The translations under genes were made by a program, and so were the position numbers. Positions 31,953 through 43,293 of a stretch of 64,000 bases of DNA are shown in pieces (positions within the stretch are counted from its first letter, which is position 1; each line of letters starts with the position of its first letter). Source of the stretch: Ipomoea triloba (taxonomy: Eukaryota; Streptophyta; Magnoliopsida; Solanales; Convolvulaceae); NCBI RefSeq assembly GCF_003576645.1, contig NC_044925.1, forward strand, positions 16,842,497 to 16,906,496, given 5' to 3'. The notes below the pieces were generated by a model that had not been told where the DNA came from, ran no database searches, and worked only from the letters and a program-made list of their open reading frames with translations.

Positions 31953-33138
31953 TGAAGCGTGCCGGAGCTACAGGTGATGAGTGTGGCGGAATAGGAGTCT
32001 GGTTTTCTGAAGGTGGGGCATCATTGGAGATTGAGATATTTAGAGATAGGGTTGGCGAAGAATGATGTTGATTGTCCGTAGGGGTTGAGATTTGTTCCCT
32101 CGGTGTGTTCGGTTCGGGAGATTCTGAGGATGGAAAGGGAGGTGACGGATTGAATCTCTCCTTTGGTTTCTTGGGTAGTTTTTTCTTAGTTGCCCTTATT
32201 CCCGTCTTCATTCGCAAGTTTCGACCAATTTTTAGCTTAGATAAATCCGTCATAGACAACGGAGTCATTGCTGCGCTTTTCAGAACCTTGCTGGTTTCTT
32301 CCATCTTTGCCTGATACCCTAAACCAAGGCACAGTTGAGTGACTAATGGTCCTACGAACAAAGAAGCGAATTTTTTAGATTGTTGTGCCTTCAACCATCT
32401 TTTTCACACCACCCCCATGTTCACAGGTGTATTTGTGTCCATGCTCCAAAGTGCAAACAAATCTGTTTTGTAGACTTTTGCGAAGTTTCCTGTGCGTCCT
32501 TCCCAAGATTGAGCAATTATTCGTCGGATAATTCGAATGTCGTCTCTTCTCAGCTGAGATTGTAATACCCTCGATCCACTCCATTCAACCCTTGGTTTTG
32601 CAATCTTCTTCCAATAATTCCTTGGAGTCTTGGAGTCACCAAAATCGATTGGAAGTTCTTTGTACCACATGCTCTCTTGGTCCTCCATGGTATAGAATCC
32701 AAGAAAAATTCCTACAGTGTTAACCGAGATATGATGAGGTTCATTGAAGAGATTGAATTTGATCGTTGGGCTTTTCAGGTCGCTAGTTTTTCCTGTAACT
32801 TCCAAAGTGGGCACAAACTCAAAGACGGTAGGTATATAGGTCTGGTGGCGCCATCCAAAAATTTTACTCCAAAAAGGTTGATGGATGAGGCATGCTAGCG
32901 ATTTTCGACATTGAAAAGGATTCAATGTCGCTAAGTCAATGAATTTCCAACTGGTTGTCGGAAGGTAGACCGCATACTCAAAACGTCTCTGCTGCTTCTC
33001 CGTTAGAAGTATCCTTTGTTCCATAATTCTTTCATTCCTTTCTTCCTTGGGCTTAGTCAGTTCAGTTTCCATCATCGGGGCTTTTCCTTTCCTAGGCCTC
33101 ATTTCTTCCTGATTAGCCGTGGATGAGTGGGAAGACAT
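31953..33138 (-). pseudogene. Athila-ORF1-like protein of the family-B element
   Basis: The ATG (33136-33138) lies 5 nt after a predicted splice acceptor. The frame is open for 244 codons, has one TGA (32404-32406), and continues in frame to the family-A insertion at 31952/31953. Recognisable parts are an N-terminal Lys/Glu-rich region, then FVPTLEVTGKT, HHISVNTVGIFLGFYTMED and SKTPRNYWKKIAKPR, typical of the Athila ORF1 pattern. Later come LGLGYQAKMEETSKVLKS and a basic, Pro/Ser-rich tail. It is the counterpart of 26552-27188. The truncated C-terminus was lost with the deletion that removed most of the 3' LTR. Confidence 0.6.
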
Positions 33139-33141
33139 TGC

Positions 33142-33705
33142 CTAGATACAATCAACGAGATTTGAACAATATGTGGGCTTATATTTTATAAGAAATAATG
33201 TAGAATTTATCCATTGCATTTACTTCATTCATGCTTCTTTCAAGAAAATGAATCATGTCATATATGGGAAATATCATGTGAAATGCAAAAATGGTCAATA
33301 TAGAGTCAATTTCTTCTTCTTCCCTTAGCTAGGTAGGAAATGAAAAATGAGAAAGCAATAACATTTTGAAATTGACAAAGCAATAGGTGGGGATCATCAT
33401 TCTCAAAGCCTGGAAAGCAAGAAACTTCCACATTTCATACTTCTTACTTCCCATTTATCATGAATTCCATACAATAAGATTATACCCAAATGTCCTAGGG
33501 TTTACAATCTAGATATAAAAAATTTCTCAAATCTTGCAATGTTCATCTTCTAATAGCAAATATAGGTTCCAAGCAAGTTCTATAGTCTATTTCTAAGCCA
33601 TCTTATTCAAGAAAAGCATCAAACCACATTCATTCATACAAATATGCCTTCCAAAGAAAATAAATTCCAATAGATGTAAAGGAAGATGGAGAGAATGAAT
33701 GTTAC
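33142..33705 (-). other. Predicted leader intron (564 nt), family B
   Basis: On the minus strand the donor is AAAAAG/GTAACATTC and the acceptor TGTATCTAG/GCAATG. The interior is T-rich. The position matches the leader introns of the family-A copies, between the palindrome cassette and the ORF1-like ATG. Confidence 0.55.
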
Positions 33706-33875
33706 CTTTTTAAGAGCTTAGGAAGGAGATTCAAGAGATTTGTACCAAGAATAGCTTTGGATGAGGCTAGTCTTACCTTAGATGAAGCTCTTAGCTTTTG
33801 GATGTGGTGAAATGAGAAATGAGCAAGGGTTAGAACACATTTGCGCCTTATTTACGAAGTTTTTCTGGTGCCCAA

Positions 33876-34015
33876 CCACGCCACTCACACGCGTGGGAGT
33901 GGGCGTGGCTAGCTTCTGGAAGATTTCCACACCTACTCACACGCGTGTGAGCGGGCGTGGCGGCTTTCTGGAAAATTTCCACGCCTACTCACACGCGTGT
34001 GAGTGGCGTGGACTG
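33876..34015 (-). promoter_or_regulatory. Internal palindrome cassette, family B
   Basis: Three units lie about 50 bp apart. ACTCACACGCGTGTGAGT at 33987-34004 is a perfect 18-bp palindrome and CTCACACGCGTGTGAG at 33936-33951 a perfect 16-bp one. The third (about 33884) has one diverged arm. Outer CCACGC and GCGTGG arms enclose each. About 50 bp downstream on the minus strand CGTAAATAAGG could serve as TATA. Confidence 0.6.
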
Positions 34016-34218
34016 TGCTTGCCTGCCTTCTTCAATTTTTTTTTCTTTCCCCCTTTTTGAGTTTGGTCACCTTCTTTGAGGAATGGACCTTGGAGGACCA
34101 TTTTAGAATGGAGAATCTGCGTGGTTAGTTGAAAAATTCTAGACAAAAGACAAAATGTACCAAAAAACAGAAAAAACAAGAATTAATAACTTGAAATTTA
34201 AATTCTAGAGATAACGTT

Positions 34219-34235
34219 GGGAATGCCTCCCAAGT
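34219..34235 (-). other. Conserved ACTTGGGAGGC motif, family B
   Basis: The minus strand reads ACTTGGGAGGCATTCCC. It lies just after the first ORF and before the palindrome cassette, exactly as in both family-A copies. Its role is unknown. Confidence 0.55.
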
Positions 34236-34282
34236 GCGCCTTTGTTTAGAGTCTTTGGCTAGACTTTGGTTAGTCTATCCTG

Positions 34283-36013
34283 CTAAACATATAGACTTCG
34301 GGACCCTGCATAGCGTCCATGTACTTTTGATTTAAGAAATGCCCCAAGGTGTATAATTGAAAGGTTTATGGCTTCAAACACTCCCCTTGATTTCTCAAAG
34401 GTAGTGCGATCTTCCCCTATTTTGTCGTTCTCTTTTCCAACCCCGATGTTTTTGTCAATTTTATCATAAGGTTGAGACCATATCCCTCCACTGGAAGTCA
34501 TACCACCCCCCTCAATTCCCTCGAACAAATCAAATGTGAAAATTCCCTCCTTATCCATCATCTCTTTCTCACACTCTCTATTCTCACCTCCCCACTCTAA
34601 TGATCTGAAAGAATCACCCTCTTTTTCAGAATATAACAAAGTAATCTCCCCTTCACTTATCAACTCATCTCGTCCCAAGTCATAGGATTCATTTCCCAAG
34701 AACTTAAAACTATCATATTCATCTTCAAACAAACTAGATTCCCCATGATTTCCAAACAATATATCACAATTTACTATAGAGTCATCCTCCCAAAATTTAA
34801 AGCAATCATAGTCGCAAGCAATAGAAATATCAATGCGTAGGGAGTTGTCTTTACAAAGAGCATGAGTATTTTTATCTAAACTTTCGCACTCATTGATAAA
34901 ATTGCCAACAAAGCCTATGGAATCATCCTCCCGGAAATAAAAACATTCAGTATTATGAGAATATAAATCATTGTTGCATTGTAAAAGGGAGTCATCCACT
35001 CGAGTGTCAAAAGTAAATCTATCAAGAGAACAAGTATTTTCGAAGGCAGTAATGCAAGAAGATTTAGGAATGTTACCATATGTAGGCTCTTTATCTTCCC
35101 ACACTACTTCGATGTTCTCATCATCGCTCTCCATCTCGACCTCTTTTGGATTTTCCAATTCGAAAATTAGAACTTCTTCTAGCACCGGAGCATAACAATC
35201 TACCATCCCTTCACTACTGACTTCTTTTCCAGCGTTTTGTGCCTCAGCCCTTGAATTGGTTTCCGAAATTGGGAGATTCTCTACAAGTGGGTAGTCTATC
35301 CGTGATTAACTTGTCCTCATGAACTCCTCCATCATGGCTAGCATTTTCGTTTCGATCTCCTCCAATGGAAGTCCTTCTTCCCGGAGAGTAGCAAGATAAT
35401 CCTTTAATTCGCTCCGGATTTCGGCTTTCAAGTTAGCCGTATCCTCCTTGGCCATTCTTGTGAACACTTCTATTTTCTCTTTAAGAATTTCGATTTCGTT
35501 CTTGGCCGGTGGGATATAATCACAAGGATTGGGTATGGTAAAATACGGATTGGAAGGCGGTGTCTCAAGGTAATGTGTAGGATTGTTTCCTTTAAAAATT
35601 TGTGATGGAGATGGGTAATGGATGTTTGGGTGGGAATTATGGAACGAAAATGGCTCGGGAGTATAGCTTGGGACAATTGTTCTCATCATTAGTGCAAGCT
35701 TACTCTCTATGTTTTGGAATCTTTCTTTAAAGCTTATCGAGTCATTTTGATAAGTGGAGTATTGTGGGGGAAATTTGTTTTGATTCGGTGGGATAGGGTG
35801 TGTGTATGGTGGTGGGTGATGGTTATGTATATAAGATGGATAAGAAGTTGGGTGCAGTAAGTAGTGATATGTAAATGGATAAGGGTTTTGAGGTGGATAG
35901 TGATATGTCGGTGGAATGTAAGTATAAGTGGAATGGGGAAAATATGGATATGGTTGGGGTGGAACATGGTTTAAAGGATTTCCCTCATGGTGTGGGTAAC
36001 CATGGGGATACAT
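34283..36013 (-). pseudogene. Unrecognised family-B ORF (Pro/Tyr-rich, coiled coil, acidic repeats)
   Basis: The first ATG after the primer site is at 36011-36013. The frame runs 576 codons with a single in-frame TAA (35306-35308) and no other break. The N-terminal ~130 residues are Pro/Tyr/His-rich. A coiled coil follows (NEIEILKEKIEVFTRMAKED) that resembles the Gln/Glu coiled coil between gag knuckle and protease in family A. After the stop comes an acidic region with repeated modules like CFYFREDDSI, CFKFWEDDSI and SFKFLGNESY. No gag domain, knuckle, protease or polymerase motif is visible. It occupies the gag position, so it may be a structural protein; I cannot assign a function. Confidence 0.5.
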
Positions 36014-36249
36014 TTGAGCTCTCTTACAAATGATTTTTAACAAAAATTTACTGCACAAAGCTTAGCCAACAACAAATATATGCAACTAGAAGTAGTTGCA
36101 AGTGAGCAACAAGATATTCAAGATAATTAAGCTCACTTTTCCATGCAAGTAGCAAAGATAAGAAAATAAAACAAACAAAAAGAAAGCAATTCAAGAACTC
36201 TTAAAAATTAACTCCAAAAACGTCAACGTAATTTAAAACCGTTTGCCAT

Positions 36250-36266
36250 CCCCGGCAACGGCGCCA
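36250..36266 (-). promoter_or_regulatory. tRNA-Asp primer binding site
   Basis: The minus strand reads TGGCGCCGTTGCCGGGG, the exact complement of the plant tRNA-Asp 3' end. It lies three bases from the LTR. This primer is typical of Athila elements. Confidence 0.9.
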
Positions 36267-36269
36267 TTT

Positions 36270-37502
36270 TGATGCTGTGGTTTTAGTGGGAGTGAATGTG
36301 AAGGTGGTAAAACGAAGTGTTAAACTCCCCGAGTATCGTGTCTCAGGAGGATGGCGAATGGGAATCAAATTAGTGTTGACCTTAATGGTGTTAAAAGGTA
36401 AGAGTTACAAGTATTACAAAGGATTGGTTTAATAAATAAGTTTGGGGGTTGTAGAAAGGAAATTACACTAAATATGCAAAGGGAAATAAAAGGGGTGTGC
36501 ACCAAAGTCAAACAAATTGATTGATCTTCGTAGGAGATTTGGAAAACGAGTTTCGTGATCGAGTAAGGGAGTCAAAGTGTTAGTACCGAGTGGCGTCACA
36601 CACAGACTCTCAATCCTCATTCGGTTGAGGCATTTCATCGAACACCTAGCCTACCACTCCTCTCGGATCTTATCCTTTCGCACTAAGAGCGGAGATATGG
36701 GTGAGTCAGGCTCGTGAGAGGCCGCTATCACGTACTCTCTCACTTCCCTACAGTTCACTAGCTATTCCGGCCGAAATAGAAGTAAAGCTTGAACAAGTTC
36801 AACCATACAAACATCAATCCTACTCCTTCATCTTTCAAAACTATAGAGCAAATTCTAAACAACAATCAAGAGTTTAACAAAGGCTCACACGCCCAAGATA
36901 CTCTACTCAATCATGGAAATCATTCAAGAAAACAAAATAGAAATTACTTTTAATAATAAATCTAAACTAGCAATTCAATGGAGAGAGTATGTTACCCAAG
37001 AATGGTGGAGTTTACATCTTCAATCTTAAGATCTACACTACTCTAATGGTAATTTTGTGTGTTTTTCCTCCCCAAAAGGGGAAGAAATAGAGAGAAAAAT
37101 CAGATCTGAAAGTTGGAAGAATTCCCTTACAAAATTGAGAGAGAAGGGTTTAAATAGCTATCCAAGAAGTCGAATTTCCGCTGTTGCCCTACTGTCCCGC
37201 TTCCACGCCTGTCACACGCGTGTGGCCTTGCATGGGAGCTTTCTGGATTAATTCCATGCCTGCTCACACGCGTGTAATGGCGCGTGGCAGCCTCCTGCTT
37301 GATGAATTCTTTGTTTGTTGCTTCTTTAGGCCCAAAACTTTGCTGTATCCTTCGGAAATGACTCGAAGTATTTTTCTTGAGCTGGATTTGTCAAATAGAA
37401 GCTAATTAGAGGTTATCCATGAAAGTGATCATAATTGGGTGCTGAGACATTAAAATATCATCTAAACATAACCCGAATTTTGACTGTTTTTGGCACTTAT
37501 CA
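36270..37502 (-). repeat. 5' LTR of the minus-strand family-B element
   Basis: TGATAAGTGCC...CAGCATCA on the minus strand, 1233 bp, collinear with 1639-2877. Promoter parts are CACACGCGTGTG at 37213 and CACACGCGTGT at 37265, then the TATA run at 37146-37157 (CTATTTAAACCC on the minus strand). The ATACC target duplication follows at 37503. Confidence 0.9.
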
Positions 37503-38805
37503 ATACCGGAATGTGTTGAATCAATAAAGTCATACCTTCGTCAACGATTTGGAACAATTGACGAATGTGTTCAGTTTTACAAACAGTACACAACCACGAT
37601 AGGAGTTGATGTTAGATATAGCACCATGAGGAAGAACCGAGACGGAGACATTGAATTGAAGTAGTTGGTATGCTTCCAAGAAGGGTACACAATGAGCACA
37701 AATGAAGGAAACCAAACCAAGTAGCTTATTTTGATTTTGTTGTGTCCACTCAAACCAAAGAAAAAAAATAAAATAAAAACAAAGGGAACACATAACATAG
37801 TTTTTAAATACTAAATGTAAGTCTTCATTGACGCTTTAGTTCAGAGTGATTCCAAACTACAAATTTTAATTAGACATGATAAAAGAGCATTAATGAGTGA
37901 TTAGAAAAATGTTGGTAGTCCTACAATTTGAAAATGTTTGACCATTTGTAGCGTAATATTAACAGTGACCCAAGCATTTTTGTTTTTTTTTTTTTGGATG
38001 TAATTTTCACCTATGTGTGTTAATTTGCTCAAAATTGGAGATATCATTTGCCAAAGTTGAAAATATTGTGTGGCAATCGAGCATATATTGTGTGCCATAC
38101 AAGGCAGACGGGAGAATAAATTCCACGCGTGAAATAGAGTTCTCAAGACTGGCTTTGCGCAATTAATGAAAAGTCCTATATAATTTGCAGTTATTATTTA
38201 TTTTCGATAAATTGTGAGCCTATGTTTGAATGCCATGTATGCCATAAATTTTCAAGGGGCACACGAGGCAGAACACATTGGCACATTATATAACGTAACG
38301 ATTGTAGAGTGACGTACCCTTTTATAATAAGTTATAACAGTTTAAAACATGTGCCACACCCGTTTATAACACGTTCCATAACAGTATATAACGTGTGACG
38401 TACAGTGCAAAGCGTAAACTTGTGTGCACGAAATGTAAACCGGACACAATTAATATGGTAAAACAACAATGACAAAAAAAAAAAAAAAAAAAAAAANNNN
38501 NNNNNNNNNNNNNNNNNNNNNNNNNNNNNNNNNNNNNNNNNNNNNNNNNNNNNNNNNNNNNNNNNNNNNNNNNNNNNNNNNNNNNNNNNNNNNNNNNNNN
38601 NNNNNNNNNNNNNNNNNNNNNNNNNNNNNNNNNNNNNNNNNNNNNNNNNNNNNNNNNNNNNNNNNNNNNNNNNNNNNNNNNNNNNNNNNNNNNNNNNNNN
38701 NNNNNNNNNNNNNNNNNNNNNNNNNNNNNNNNNNNNNNNNNNNNNNNNNNNNNNNNNNNNNNNNNNNNNNNNNNNNNNNNNNNNNNNNNNNNNNNNNNNN
38801 NNNNN

Positions 38806-38852
<47 letters not shown>

Positions 38853-38985
38853 AGCTATACTTAATCAACTTCTAGGGGACTGCGTGCTATGGGAAACGAC
38901 AACAAAATCAAAATGGTGATATCAAAACAATGCACAAAACCAAGAAGCTAAGTCAATTCTTGGTGGTAGACGAAGGAGACCTTCC
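37503..38985. other. Flanking DNA with TGTGTGCCA repeat, poly(A) and an N gap
   Basis: 37900-38480 is the second copy of the TGTGCCA-rich repeat seen at 6690-7479. It includes ATTGTGTGCCATAC and short ATAACGT phrases near 38290-38400. A poly(A) run (38474-38496), 309 N and another poly(A) (38806-38850) follow. 38851-38985 is the left flank of the small copia element, including the source of the 25-bp copy in its LTR. No gene is seen. Confidence 0.55.
38497..38805. other. Assembly gap (309 N) between two poly(A) runs
   Basis: Homopolymer A lies on both sides, so the assembly probably failed in a long A tract. The true length is unknown. Confidence 1.
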
Positions 38986-39109
38986 TGTTAGGACTCCTAC
39001 TAGCTAAGTCAATTCTTGGTGGTAGAAGCTAAGTCAAACTCTGTAGCTAGTATATATTCTCTCTTGTAATCTTGATCAGATTGAGACATTCAATATACAA
39101 AACCTAATC
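38986..39109 (+). repeat. 5' LTR of the small copia element (with a templated insert)
   Basis: It is longer than the 3' LTR (124 against 113 bp). In its middle it carries AGCTAAGTCAATTCTTGG plus seven further bases (39002-39026), an exact 25-bp copy of flanking DNA at 38946-38970. Confidence 0.85.
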
Positions 39110-39137
39110 TGGTATCATTCGCTAGGTTTTCTTTCTG

Positions 39138-42100
39138 ATGGCCGCTAACGATAGTTCTGCCGGTGTTTCCTCCGAGTGGACCGTTTCGGATTCGGTTGCT
39201 CTTCCAATTCCGAATACCTTGTCGTCGGCTCATCACTTTGTGAGTATTAAGCTCACTAATCAGAACTTTTTATTTTGGCGTGCTCAGATGGTTCCGTTTT
39301 TACGAGGTCAGAATCTCATGGGGTTTATTGATGGCACCGTTCCCGCATCTCCGGTCACCTTGCCCGTTACTGCCGGGAAGGTTTATTCTCGTCCAGCAGC
39401 GGTGAATCCGGCGTTTGGTCCATGGCAACAGCAAGTTCAAGCCATTTTGTCCATGATTATTGCGTTTCTCACAGAGGAGGTTATGCCTCTTGTTCTCGGC
39501 AAGGCGACATCCCGCGAAGCTTGGTGTGCGATCGAGTTGGCTTTGGCGTCGACGTCGCGGGCTCGTTCGGTTCATCTTCTTGGCTAGCTACAAACCTTGC
39601 AGCAAGGAGATGCATCGGTGGCGGACTATCTTGGTCGTGTCAATGTGTTGCTGGAAGACCTTGTGCTTGCCGGCCGACCGGTCTCCGACGACGAGATGAA
39701 TATCTACGTGTTCCGGGGTCTTCGAGTTAAGCTCCAAGCGTTTGCAGCGTCCTTGGCGTCTCGACCTAGTCCCGTTTCACTGGAGCAGCTGGCTGATTTA
39801 TTGGGTGCGCAGGAGTTTGGTCACGTTCGGGAGTTCTCGCAGCTGGCCGCGGGTGGCTCGCCGGTGGCTCACGTCGCTCGTCGAGGTTCTCGTCAGGGTG
39901 GTCGTCGCGGTGGTCAGCAATGGCGCGGCGGCTACCAGTCTTCGGCGTCTTCTTTTGCGCAGTCTGGTCGAGGTTTCTCGGCTGGGCAGTATGGTTTCCA
40001 GGGTCAGCAACCGTCGGGGAGAGGCCGAGGGCAGCAGCAGTGGCGTGGCGGCGGTGGTTCGTCGCGTGGTCGCTCGGGGCCAAAGTGCCAGATTTGTGAT
40101 TTGCCCGGTCACACTGCTGTGACGTGCTATCGTCGTTACTCGGATGGTTCGCGGGCTAATATGGTTTATCAGGATCCGGGTGTGTCCTTGACCTCTCATA
40201 CTTGGTATCCTGACACAGGCGCTTCGGATCATGCTACTCTAGATAGTGGCACTCTTATTGCGTCTGATGACTATTCCGGTTCAGATGCACTTCGTGTTGG
40301 CAACGGTAAGGCCTTACCTATCTCCAGTGTTGGTCATACGTCTTTTAATACCCCTATTCGTTCCTTTACAATGTCTCGTGTCTTACATGTTCTTGGGCTA
40401 TTTGCTTTGCTTATGTCTGTTCAGAAATTTGCAGCTGAAAATAATGTGTTTTTTGAATTTTACCCTACTTATTTTGTTGTGAAGGATATCCACACCAAAG
40501 CGGTCCTTCTGCAGGGTAAGAGTTCAAGTGGTCTATATTCTTTGCCGGTTCCCACTCCGGCTCCGTCTGCGTTCCTTTATGCTCGTGCGTCATCTTCTGT
40601 GTGGCATGGGCGGCTTGGTCATCCGCATTCTCGAGTTCAGAGTCGCATTTTAGAGTCTTCGTCACTTGTTCGTCTGGTCGTTTAGATAATGTTTGTAGTG
40701 CGTGTCAGATGGGAAAATCTGCACGTTTTCCTCTTTCTAGTGTTCAGTCTACTACTTCGCATGTTTTAGAATTGGTGTACACAGACATCTGGGGTCCTGC
40801 CCATGTTTTATCTAGTAATGGATTTCGTTATTTTGTCCTTTTTGTTGATGATTACACCCGCTATACATGGTTTTTTCCTATGCGTCTCAAGTCTATTCAG
40901 TCTGATCTGGGTGCTGAGTACAAGAAATTACATTCTGAGTTTCTTAGGCTTGGCATTCATCATCGGCAGTCCTGTGCTTATACTCATGAGCAAAATGGTC
41001 GCGTTGAGCGTAAGCACAGTCACATTGTTGAAACTGGCCTTACTTTGCTTGCCCATGCGTCAGTTCCGTCTCGTTTCTGGGATTATGCATTTGAGTATGC
41101 GGTTTATCTAATTAATCGGATGCCTACATTGGTTTTAGGTGATCGTAGTCCTCATTTCATGCTCCATCGTTCTCCTCCTTCCTACTCGTTTTTGCGTGTC
41201 TTTGGCTGCGTTTGCTATCCTCATATTCGCCCTTACAATCGTCATAAAATGAGTTTTCGGTCAGTTCGTTGTGTCTTTCTTGGTTATCCTGATTCTTTTC
41301 GGGGGTATAGATGTATGGAACTAACTATTGGTAAGGTCTTTATTTGCCGGCATGTGCGTTTTGATGAGCAGGTGTTTCCTTTTGCTACTAACACTGTTGT
41401 GCAGCCTGCTATTTCTGATCCGTCGCCTCCGTGGGGTGTTGCATGTGTGCCGGCGTCTGTTCCTGCATCAGTGCCTGACTCTTCCGCTGCTCCTGCTCGA
41501 CCTGCGGCATCCTCTCGTGTCAGGCGTGCTCCTGCTTCTCGTCCTGCGCCAAGTGAGACTGCACCCCTGACTCGTAGTCGTGCTCGGGCTGAAGGTGCTA
41601 CTTTGGTGGCTCTGTCTGCTCAGGTGAGTTCCTCAGAGCCTACTTGTTATTCCCAGGCGGTCCGGTCTCCTGAGTGGCGAGATGCTATGGATGCCGAGTT
41701 TAATGCTTTGTTGTAGAATCAAACTTGGAAGCTTGTGTCGTTGTCTACTGGTATGAATGTTGTTGGGTGCAAGTGGGTCTTTCGCACAAAGCGAAAGGCT
41801 GATGGTTCAGTGGAGCGTCACAAGGCTCGCCTTGTGGCTAAGGGGTTCAACCAGGTAGCCGGGCAGGACTTCTTCAACACTTTCAGCTCGGTGGTCAAGT
41901 CTACTACTGTGCGTTTGCTCTTATCCTTGGCTCTGTCTTCTGGTTGGGTTGTGCCTCAATTAGATGTGCACAGCGCTCTTTCTCAATGGTAGGTTGGATG
42001 AGACGGTATACATGAGCCAGCCTCCTGGCTATGCTGATCCTAATTTTCCTGATCATGTGTGCCTGTTACAGAGATCCTTATATGGTCTTAAGCAAGCCCC

Positions 42101-43162
42101 ACGTGCTTGGTTTAATAGGCTGCATACTTACTTACTGTCTGTTGGTTTTCGGGCATCCAAAACCGATGTTTCTCTGTTTATTTTCGCTCAGGGGAGTTGC
42201 GTACATATCTTTTGGTCTATGTGGATGATATTTTACTTATGGGCAGTGATTCTAGTTTGGTGTCTAATCTTGTAGCTAAGTTATCTGTGGCCATTAAAAT
42301 CCGTGATATGGGTTCCCCTTCCTTTTTTCTTGGTATTGAAACCGTGTCTACGTCTGATGGCTTGCTGTTGTCTCAGAAGCGGTATATGTTGGACATTCTG
42401 AAACGGGCTGGTATGACTGACTACAAGCCTTTGGCTACTCCGGTTCTGGTGTCACGGTCTTCGAATTTCTCTTCTGAGCCTTATGCTGATCCTACGAGAT
42501 ACAGGAGCTTAGCGGGTGCGTTACAGTACCTCACTGTGACTCGTCCTGATCTTTCCTATGCAGTGAATCTTTTGTGCCAGCAAATGCATGCTCCTATGGT
42601 GGATCATTGGGCTCAGCTAAAGCGGGTTTTGCGTTATGTTCAGGGGACAACAAGTTTTGGCTTGTTGCTTCGTAAGTCTTCTAACTCTGCTCTTCATGCG
42701 TATTCTGATTCCGACTGGGCTGGTTGTCCGGCAGATAGGAAGTCTACGAGTGGTTTTGCTGTGTTCTTGGGATCCAATCTGGTGTCTTGGATGTGCAAGA
42801 AACAGCGGACTGTGGCCAGGTCTTCTACTGAGGCTGAGTATAAGGCCATTGCTGATGTTTGTGCTGAGGTTACCTGGATTGTGTCTTTACTTCGTGAATT
42901 GGGGTTTTCTAATGTCTCTCCTCCAAAGTTATGGTGTGATAATCTCGGAGCCACCTACATGTGTGCAAATCATGTCTTCCATGCGCGAACAAAGCACATT
43001 GAAATTGATTATCACTTTGTCCGTGATAAAGTAGCTGCTGGTGATTTACAGGTCAATTTTATCTCTACTAAGGATCAGCTGGCGGACATCTTCACCAAAC
43101 CTCTGGCTGCGCCTCGTTTTGCTTTTTTACGTGACAAGCTTCAGGTTGCTGCGCATTCCTGA
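39138..43162 (+). pseudogene. Copia gag-pol, broken
   Basis: The ATG at 39138 opens a gag of the LTN-QNFLFWRAQMVPFLRG type (UBN2-like) with a Gly/Arg/Gln-rich tail and a knuckle CQICDLPGHTAVTC. Protease DTGASDHAT, the integrase finger (WHGRLGHPH; CSACQMGKS) and core, reverse transcriptase (LVYVDDILL) and RNase H (YSDSDWAGCPADRKSTSG) follow. Breaks are stops at 39585 and 41714 and frameshifts near 40670, 41985 and 42195. The integrase core is also shortened: PMRLKS runs straight into QSDLGAEY, losing about 30 residues. GC content is higher than in neighbouring elements. The element cannot be autonomous now. Confidence 0.88.
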
Positions 43163-43175
43163 GCTTGAGGGGGAG

Positions 43176-43288
43176 TGTTAGGACTTCTACTTTAGACTAG
43201 TTCTATTTATATTCAAACTCTGTAGCTAATATATATTCTCTCTTGTAATCTTGATCAGATTGAGACATTCAATATACAAAACTTAATC
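43176..43288 (+). repeat. 3' LTR of the small copia element
   Basis: It starts TGTTAGGACTTC after the polypurine run and ends before the CTTCC target duplication. It lacks the 25-bp insert of the 5' LTR. Confidence 0.88.
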
Positions 43289-43293
43289 CTTCC

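Larger units (their letters stand above)
7480..37502 (-). mobile_element. Family-B Athila-like element, minus strand, host of the nested block
   Basis: Both ends are exact LTR termini. The flanking five bases are ATACC on the left (7475-7479) and ATACC on the right (37503-37507), a target-site duplication. From the right it reads: 5' LTR 37502-36270, tRNA-Asp primer site 36266-36250, a long ORF (36013-34283), an ACTTGGGAGGC motif, a palindrome cassette, a leader intron and an Athila-ORF1-like ORF. That ORF is cut at 31953 by a family-A element. Only the last 233 bp of its 3' LTR survive (7480-7712); the intervening 3' region was deleted. No reverse transcriptase or integrase is seen in the surviving parts, so it is probably non-autonomous. 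Confidence 0.75.
38986..43288 (+). mobile_element. Small copia element with ~120-bp LTRs, degenerate
   Basis: LTRs at 38986-39109 and 43176-43288 share TGTTAGGACT, CAAACTCTGTAGCTA and CTCTCTTGTAATCTTGATC. The flanks are CTTCC (38981-38985) and CTTCC (43289-43293). A primer-site-like TGGTATCATTCG begins at 39110. A polypurine run GAGGGGGAG precedes the 3' LTR. One gag-pol pseudogene lies between. Confidence 0.88.

Noticed and set aside
38474..38850. A protein of poly-Lys or poly-Phe
   Set aside because: It is homopolymer A on either side of an N gap, not coding.
39300..40232. Minus-strand Arg/Thr-rich frames in the small copia gag
   Set aside because: They arise from the GC-rich Gly/Arg/Gln tail of gag read backwards. 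The plus frame has gag and knuckle motifs.
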